A DNA stretch of 44,386 bases from Bacteroidota bacterium (lineage in GTDB: Bacteria > Bacteroidota > Bacteroidia > Chitinophagales > Saprospiraceae), in the NCBI GenBank assembly GCA_963169325.1, contig CAUJEY010000253.1, positions 1-44,386 on the forward strand. The letters are read 5' to 3'. The notes beneath the pieces are model-generated. The model saw nothing but the letters and a program-made list of their open reading frames with translations, did not search any database and was not told the origin of the DNA. The translations under genes were made by a program, and so were the position numbers. How positions within the stretch are numbered: position 1 is the stretch's first letter; every line of letters begins with the position of its first letter. This document shows positions 40,107-44,386 of the stretch, piece by piece.

Positions 40107-41353
40107 CTAACCATTTTGACTTTCCTGCCCGGCAATTCCGACCAGGCCTTTTGTTTCGGGTCCAGCCCGCGTTTCGTCAGTACCCAAAGTACGGGGACGC
40201 GCGGCTGGACCTGTGGTTTGGCGGCAAAGCCGTCGGTAAAAAAGATAAAGCCGTCGGGGCGTTCGCGGTTGGCCCATTCGAGCGCATCGTTGAAATCGGT
40301 ACCGCCGCGTCCCATCACTATTTCGGGTGTGGCGCCCCGGTAGGCGTATTGGCGATACACTTTGGTGTCGGATTCCAGGATATCCACCTGTGCGCCGGCC
40401 CGCCAGAGGTGGAAAATTTCGTTAAAAAAAGTGTTCAGGTCGTCCTGTCCGATACTACCGGAAGTGTCGAGGGCAACGAGCAGCCGGCGGCGGTGCCTGA
40501 TTTTCAGTCCGGGCACGGTGCCGTAGCGTTTGGAGGGTCTTTTAATAGTATTTTTCAGGTGTGTTTTGGCGGCGCTTTCGGCAAATATCCGCAACACCTG
40601 GCGCCAATGCAGTTCCGGGGCGGGCCGCGGCAGGAGCCGGTCCAATATTTCTTTCACCTCACCGGGCATACTACCCCAGGCATGGGCGCTGGTGCGCTGG
40701 TGTGCCGTGCGCATGAGGCTGTCGAGGTGCATTTCGGCCGCATCACGTTCCATCTCGCTGCGGCTGCGAATTTCGCGCCAGGGCTGGTGCCGCTCCAGGC
40801 CGTGAGAGTCGGAGCGGATATTGTTGAGCATTTCCTGGTCGGGTGTGCCGGAGGCGCTGCCGCCGCGCCCCTGGCGCATGTCTTCTAATTTTTTGTAATA
40901 ATAAAACCAGGTTTGCCCGGGTTGCAGGGCCAGGTTTGGAAAAGATTCGAGAAAAATACTGTCGTCGGGCAACAGCGCCCGTTCCACGTATTGGTTCACC
41001 ACCAGATCAAAAGCCACATTCAGGAGCATGGGGTCCAAAAAAGGTTCGCGCACAAAAAGGTGCCGGAATACCAAATGTAACATCTCGTGTTTGACCACGC
41101 CGTAGCGATGTCCGGGGTCGGTCAGTTGGGTATCCCAAAATGGGGCGTTCACATACAAGGTCAGGGCATGATGGCCCAACCCAACCGCCAGGGTATCCAC
41201 CGGATGGCCTTTCCCCACCACTTCTTTATTCAAACTGGCGAACACGTGCGCATAAAACGGCTCCTTCAACAGCAGGTCAATGCCGGTGCGGGCCAGTTCG
41301 TCGAGAATCCTGGCGGTCGAATTTGATGTTCGTTTTACCATACTACTGAACAT
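40103..41353 (-). CDS. DUF2201-type metallopeptidase/VWA-like protein
   Basis: A 416-residue protein of the putative metallopeptidase plus VWA-like (DUF2201) family. The N-terminal half has a zincin motif HEMLH at 89-93 in YGVVKHEMLHLVFRHLFVRE, preceded by DTLAVGLGHHALTLYVNAPF. The C-terminal half is a von Willebrand A-like fold with a MIDAS motif DTSGSIG from D296 (LLVALDTSGSIGQDDLNTFF) and GRGGTDFNDALEWANRERPD. Family knowledge: usually encoded beside a MoxR-like AAA+ ATPase. Here the upstream partner, 24 nt away, is a leucine-rich repeat protein and no ATPase is in the window. Cytoplasmic. Start at MFSSMVKR; MVKRTS four codons later is possible. Confidence 0.88.
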   Translation of the reverse strand: MFSSMVKRTSNSTARILDELARTGIDLLLKEPFYAHVFASLNKEVVGKGHPVDTLAVGLGHHALTLYVNAPFWDTQLTDPGHRYGVVKHEMLHLVFRHLFVREPFLDPMLLNVAFDLVVNQYVERALLPDDSIFLESFPNLALQPGQTWFYYYKKLEDMRQGRGGSASGTPDQEMLNNIRSDSHGLERHQPWREIRSRSEMERDAAEMHLDSLMRTAHQRTSAHAWGSMPGEVKEILDRLLPRPAPELHWRQVLRIFAESAAKTHLKNTIKRPSKRYGTVPGLKIRHRRRLLVALDTSGSIGQDDLNTFFNEIFHLWRAGAQVDILESDTKVYRQYAYRGATPEIVMGRGGTDFNDALEWANRERPDGFIFFTDGFAAKPQVQPRVPVLWVLTKRGLDPKQKAWSELPGRKVKMVS

Positions 41354-41377
41354 TGTTCGTGTTGTTTACCCGTTGTT

Positions 41378-42427
41378 TTATTTTGCTCCCGTCAGGCGAA
41401 AATTGCCGGGCAGTTGGGTTTGCATTTTGAGATCGAGTTCCTCCAGGTTCCGGAGTGGTTCGAGGTCGATTTCTATTTTCCGGTATGGGTTATTGCTCAG
41501 TTCCAGTACGCGCAATTCAGTACATTCGGAGAGAAACGCCGGCAGGTATTCCAGTTGATTGAACCGAACGTTCAGGCGTTCCAGTTTTGGTGAATGTTGT
41601 AAAAAATCCAGCCGGACCAGGCCGCAGCGAACGAGGGTGGCTTCGCGCAGGTTGGGGAAAGGGCCCAAACGCGCTTCGCCTTCGATGGGGTACCCTTCGA
41701 GGATCAGCTTTTCCAGCGAAGGGTTGCCGTGCGGCCCGCCTTCGGGCACCTGCATGGGGTATTTGGGGCGGTAAGTACCTTTCCGGAGGATAAAAGTGCT
41801 CAACCGCGGCAGCGCAAATAAGGCCACGGGAAACGTTTCGATCCGGTTATTTTCCACAATCAGAATTTCCAAAGGCAACTGGAGCAACAGCGGAATGGCA
41901 TTCGGCAGGTCGAAATCCTTATGCGCCGGCAGGGCTACAAATCGCAGAAAATCGAGGGTGACCAACGCCGGCGAGAGCTGATTGACCGCCAAACGGCGTA
42001 AATCCAGGGTCTGGTGCGCGACGAGCGCATTGCTGCCGGGCGCGGGTCGGTTGCGGTGCCAAAGACACATTTTACTGGCCAGCAGCAGGTCGAACAGGTC
42101 TATTTCGGCGCTTTGGTAGCGGCTGAAATATTCGGCTTCGTCGTAGTGGTAGGCAGCGGATTCGCGCAGTTTTTGCGCCTGCTTCACACTTTCGGCAGAA
42201 GCAAAACGCTGGAGCAGCCCCATGGCACGACCCGATACTTCTCTGGTCGGGTGAAATACCGAAATGCCAAATAAATAACCCAATAAGCGGCGATTGGCGC
42301 CGCCCCCTTCGATAAGTTCGAGCAACAGCGGGCAATTATCCGACGTGGTATCGCGCAACAGGCGTGTAATTTGCCCGGTATAGGCGCCTTCTGTATCGGA
42401 TTCGAGGTAACGGTCGTGCTCTTTCAT
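41378..42427 (-). CDS. Leucine-rich repeat protein
   Basis: A 349-residue cytoplasmic protein. The first 150 residues are helical with Arg/Glu-rich segments (REVSGRAMGLLQRFASAESV). From about 165 on there are leucine-rich repeats of the bacterial type: LPLEILIVENNRIETFPVAL, LEKLILEGYPIEGEARLGPF, LREATLVRCGLVRLDFLQHS, LERLNVRFNQLEYLPAFLSE and LRVLELSNNPYRKIEIDLEP. LRR surfaces bind proteins, so it probably recruits a target for the metallopeptidase/VWA protein 24 nt downstream; the two are surely co-transcribed. No signal peptide. Confidence 0.88.
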   Translation of the reverse strand: MKEHDRYLESDTEGAYTGQITRLLRDTTSDNCPLLLELIEGGGANRRLLGYLFGISVFHPTREVSGRAMGLLQRFASAESVKQAQKLRESAAYHYDEAEYFSRYQSAEIDLFDLLLASKMCLWHRNRPAPGSNALVAHQTLDLRRLAVNQLSPALVTLDFLRFVALPAHKDFDLPNAIPLLLQLPLEILIVENNRIETFPVALFALPRLSTFILRKGTYRPKYPMQVPEGGPHGNPSLEKLILEGYPIEGEARLGPFPNLREATLVRCGLVRLDFLQHSPKLERLNVRFNQLEYLPAFLSECTELRVLELSNNPYRKIEIDLEPLRNLEELDLKMQTQLPGNFRLTGAK

Positions 42428-42604
42428 ACAAGCACAGCGCAGAGTTTAGACATATTTAACGAACACTTTCAGGCGGAAAAAGTTAGCAACCGGCCGCGAT
42501 TTCATAGTTTTCAATTTTTTTTGAAAACAAAATACCCGGAAACGGCATTTAGTAGGGCAGGTTAATCCGACCGGTATATTTTTTAACTTTTGTTCAGTAC
42601 ATTT

Positions 42605-43105
42605 ATGGATATCCAGGAAGGCAAACAGAAATTCATTGAATCTTGGGGTAAAATGGCCAGCGACTGGGGCATCAACCGCACGATGGCCCAGGTACATGCC
42701 CTGTTGCTGATTGCACCGGAGCCATTGACGGCCGACGAGGTGATGGAAGGTCTTTCCATTTCGCGCGGTAATTCGAATATGAACCTGCGCGCCTTGATGG
42801 ACTGGGGTTTGGTACACAAACAACTCAAAGCAGGCGAACGCAAAGAATATTTCTACGCCGAAAAAGACATGTGGACGGTGGTGCGGCAAATTATCGTACA
42901 CCGGAAAAAGAAAGAACTGGAGCCGATGCTGAAAGTGCTCGACGAAGTGGCCAATATAGAACCGAACTGCCCGGAATCGGAGTCGTTTTGCAACGTGGTA
43001 AAAGATATCCGCATGCTGTCCAGCAAAGCCAATCAAACCCTGGACACCTTGATTAAAGCCGATTCCAATTGGTTTGCCAATATATTTTTGCGGATGGTCA
43101 GATGA
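42605..43105 (+). CDS. GbsR/MarR family transcriptional regulator
   Basis: A 166-residue DNA-binding protein. The winged helix lies near residues 30-85: MAQVHALLLIAPEPLTADEV, MEGLSISRGNSNMNLRALMD and WGLVHKQLKAGERKEYFYAE match the GbsR/MarR group, in which Ser-Arg-Gly-Asn starts the recognition helix. A helical dimerisation region follows (MWTVVRQIIVHRKKKELEPM). The ligand is unknown; relatives respond to choline or osmotic stress. The start is ATG at 42605 (MDIQEGKQKF); an upstream TTG in frame at 42590 is less likely. It is divergent from the LRR gene and may control it. Confidence 0.9.
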   Translation: MDIQEGKQKFIESWGKMASDWGINRTMAQVHALLLIAPEPLTADEVMEGLSISRGNSNMNLRALMDWGLVHKQLKAGERKEYFYAEKDMWTVVRQIIVHRKKKELEPMLKVLDEVANIEPNCPESESFCNVVKDIRMLSSKANQTLDTLIKADSNWFANIFLRMVR

Positions 43106-43110
43106 AGACG

Positions 43111-43164
43111 CCATTGGGCGTCATTGGGTCATTTGGTGTCATTGAGTATCATTTCGTCATTGGG
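43111..43164. repeat. GTCATTGGG word repeat after GbsR gene
   Basis: Four to six degenerate units (CATTGGGC, GTCATTGG, GTCATTTGGT, GTCATTGAG, ATCATTTC, GTCATTGGG) follow the stop codon by 5 nt. A short GACGCC/GGCGTC stem (43107-43122) overlaps the first unit. No full inverted copy is present, unlike most other loci. Confidence 0.75.
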
Positions 43165-43185
43165 AGAACAAGTACTTGCCTGTCT

Positions 43186-44145
43186 TTAACGCAACAACAG
43201 CATTCCCATCTCCAACAGCCGGTTGTCGGCTTTCCAAACCTGAAAATAAGGCGTCATTTGCCCCCCGAAAGCGCGCAATGCGCGCTCGATGCCCCGCTCC
43301 ATACTTCCTTCAAAATCGAGGCTCAGGCCCCGTTCCGAACAAAACCGGATGGCCGCCCAGTATAAACCGTGCAGCGCCCGGGAACGTTGGCCCAGGTCCG
43401 GATCGAATCCGGAGAGCAACAGGGTGGCTTGTTGGGTATCGAACACCAGGTACAGGGCCGCGTGCGCCGCGCTCGTTTTGCAGTCGCGGGCTATAAAACA
43501 CACCGACTGCCGCCGTTCCTTCAGCGCGGCATGGAGCGCATTAAACGCTTCCCGGCGATAAGGCTGCCGCAATCCTTTCCGGCCAAAAGATTGGCCATTC
43601 AGCCGGAATAACAAGTCCGGATCATCTTCCTGCACTATTTCAGTTTCCCGCGCTGCGGTTTTCAGGTCGGTGCGCAACTTATTTTTCAAACCCTCGTACA
43701 AGGTCTCCAAATTATCCGTTTCAGGCAGCAGATAGGTGTAGCGCGTCGTTTGACGGTAACCTGCCCAGTAAAACGGCAACCAGTTGTGTACCTCCGGCCG
43801 GAAGGTTTGGCTAAAATAGGCCACGCGGGGCAGTTGTCCGATCAATTGAGTATATACTTCATGTTCAAAACCGTAGCGGCTGCTTTTTTTAAAATCCGGA
43901 TTGTCGGGGTACTGCAACCAGGGGCCGGAATAGGCGGTAAACGGCGGAAGTTGAATCACGGGTAAACCTAGGCGACGGGTTAAAAAGTAGGGTAAGGCGC
44001 CCACTATCCGGTCTCCACCATCATTTGCCAATGCAACCGACCAACGGCCGGCGCCACATACGGCATCGAGCCACCAGGGTTGTAATTGAATGGGCACATA
44101 CGTACCCGCGCAGAATTCTAAATAGCGTTCTTTGCTACCGGACAT
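43186..44145 (-). CDS. GNAT-fold acyl/aminoacyl transferase, FemAB-like
   Basis: A 319-residue protein with two GNAT-like halves in tandem, as in the FemAB/BioF2-like acetyltransferase family. Features are QPWWLDAVCGAGRWSVALAN with an ensuing VGALPYFLTRRLG near the N-terminus, LKNKLRTDLKTAARETEIVQ in the middle, and DPDLGQRSRALHGLYWAAIR and LSLDFEGSMERGIERALRAF near the C-terminus. Such proteins transfer amino acids or acetyl groups to peptidoglycan, lipid-linked sugars or other polymers. No signal peptide; cytoplasmic. Substrate unknown. The start is ATG at 44145; the upstream region is a word-repeat array with no minus-strand promoter box seen. Confidence 0.82.
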   Translation of the reverse strand: MSGSKERYLEFCAGTYVPIQLQPWWLDAVCGAGRWSVALANDGGDRIVGALPYFLTRRLGLPVIQLPPFTAYSGPWLQYPDNPDFKKSSRYGFEHEVYTQLIGQLPRVAYFSQTFRPEVHNWLPFYWAGYRQTTRYTYLLPETDNLETLYEGLKNKLRTDLKTAARETEIVQEDDPDLLFRLNGQSFGRKGLRQPYRREAFNALHAALKERRQSVCFIARDCKTSAAHAALYLVFDTQQATLLLSGFDPDLGQRSRALHGLYWAAIRFCSERGLSLDFEGSMERGIERALRAFGGQMTPYFQVWKADNRLLEMGMLLLR

Positions 44146-44169
44146 AGTTGTAATACCTTTGCTTTTTTA

Positions 44170-44248
44170 GGTTTAGAGGTTTAGAGGTTTGGGGGTTTGG
44201 GGGTTTGGGGGTTTGGGGGTTTCTGGTTTGAAGGTTTCTGGTTTGAAG
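44170..44248. repeat. GTTTGGGG word array without inverted copy
   Basis: Units GTTTAGAG twice, GTTTGGGG four times, then GTTTCTG-GTTTGAAG twice. It uses the same vocabulary as the 7283-7432 element 37 kb away, including the GTTTCTG/GTTTGAAG pair. No inverted copy follows. Instead the array stops at a possible insertion-sequence end near 44249. Confidence 0.85.
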
Positions 44249-44386
44249 AGGGTGTTCAAGAAAGTGTGTCAAAGTTAGAATCAAAAAAATAAACAACTTT
44301 GACAATGAAAAAGAAAAGAACATCGAGCCCGAAGTTGGAAACCCTGGTTCCAGACGAGGTCAAACGCAAAGAAATGTTGAGCCGTC
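44249..44386 (+). mobile_element. Possible left end of an insertion sequence (truncated)
   Basis: The word array stops abruptly at about 44249. GGGTGTTCAAGAAAGTGTGT then CAAAGTT (44250-44276) has the look of an IS256-like terminal inverted repeat. TGTCAAAGTT (44267-44276) is mirrored by AACTTTGACA (44295-44304) directly before an ATG. The right end is outside the window, so this is a hypothesis. Confidence 0.3.
44305..44386 (+). CDS. N-terminal 27 codons of a truncated gene, possibly transposase
   Basis: ATG at 44305 opens a frame that runs off the right edge: MKKKRTSSPKLETLVPDEVK followed by RKEMLSR. It is a basic start without a signal peptide. The product cannot be identified from 27 residues. 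The inverted repeat just upstream and the abrupt end of the word array suggest an IS transposase, but an ordinary gene is equally possible. A TACCTTTG box on the plus strand at 44154-44161, before the word array, could serve it. Confidence 0.5.
   Translation, partial: MKKKRTSSPKLETLVPDEVKRKEMLSR

Noticed and set aside
1542-44248. Word repeats as CRISPR arrays
   Set aside because: Units are 7-9 nt without unique spacers, orientation is mirrored, and no cas genes are present.
44135-44323. Short minus-strand ORF at the right edge
   Set aside because: Translation of the GTTTGGGG array (repeats of Asn-Pro-Gln-Thr); it conflicts with the GNAT start and the new plus-strand gene.

Overview
The window reads as chromosomal DNA of a fairly GC-rich Bacteroidota, most like the Saprospirales/Chitinophagales side of the phylum (inference). 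The signs are several Type IX secretion (T9SS) type A C-terminal sorting domains, a FecI sigma/FecR anti-sigma/TonB-receptor cassette, a DUF1800-DUF1501 pair, a choice-of-anchor L protein, a Bacteroidota-type lanthipeptide leader, and repeated TAnnTTTG promoter boxes typical of the phylum's housekeeping sigma factor. No rRNA, tRNA, CRISPR array or prophage was seen.

Layout. 1-2.8 kb: 5' part of aspS, a decayed T9SS tail, and a DUF433/DUF5615 toxin-antitoxin-like pair. 2.8-7.3 kb: minus-strand TonB receptor, FecR and ECF sigma, with two 35-bp-arm perfect palindromes in the sigma-fecR gap. 7.5-13.5 kb: plus-strand DUF1800, DUF1501 (T9SS tail) and a second TonB receptor. 13.5-18.7 kb: two minus-strand T9SS cargo proteins, the larger with an 11-nt poly-C tract just after its start codon. 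18.9-23.1 kb: esterase, unknown protein, MATE exporter, small envelope protein, Mpo1-like protein. 23.2-31.7 kb: a 123-bp MITE-like insertion, nitrilase, NlpC/P60, Ddl, OsmC, UPF0158, M28 peptidase, coiled-coil protein, PpiD-like foldase, RecX. 31.9-34.3 kb: orphan RiPP precursor, helical-repeat protein, LytTR regulator. 34.6-36.3 kb: glutaryl-CoA-dehydrogenase-like enzyme and a small unknown. 36.6-42.4 kb: 1168-residue T9SS adhesin-like protein and an LRR/VWA-metallopeptidase pair. 42.6-44.4 kb: GbsR/MarR regulator, GNAT/FemAB-like protein, and the start of a truncated gene, possibly a transposase.

Much of the region serves the cell envelope: nutrient receptors, secreted surface proteins, periplasmic folding (PpiD) and wall synthesis (Ddl, NlpC/P60). 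The most unusual non-coding signal is a recurrent intergenic element. At about ten places there are iterated 7-9 nt words, different at each locus (GTTTTGA, GTTTGRRG, GTTYRAA, GTCAATGTG and others), or long palindromes. Most are followed by their own inverted copy and so form long hairpins, typically next to start or stop codons. One such hairpin has perfect 18-bp terminal repeats and a 9-bp target duplication, so at least that one arrived as a small transposable element.
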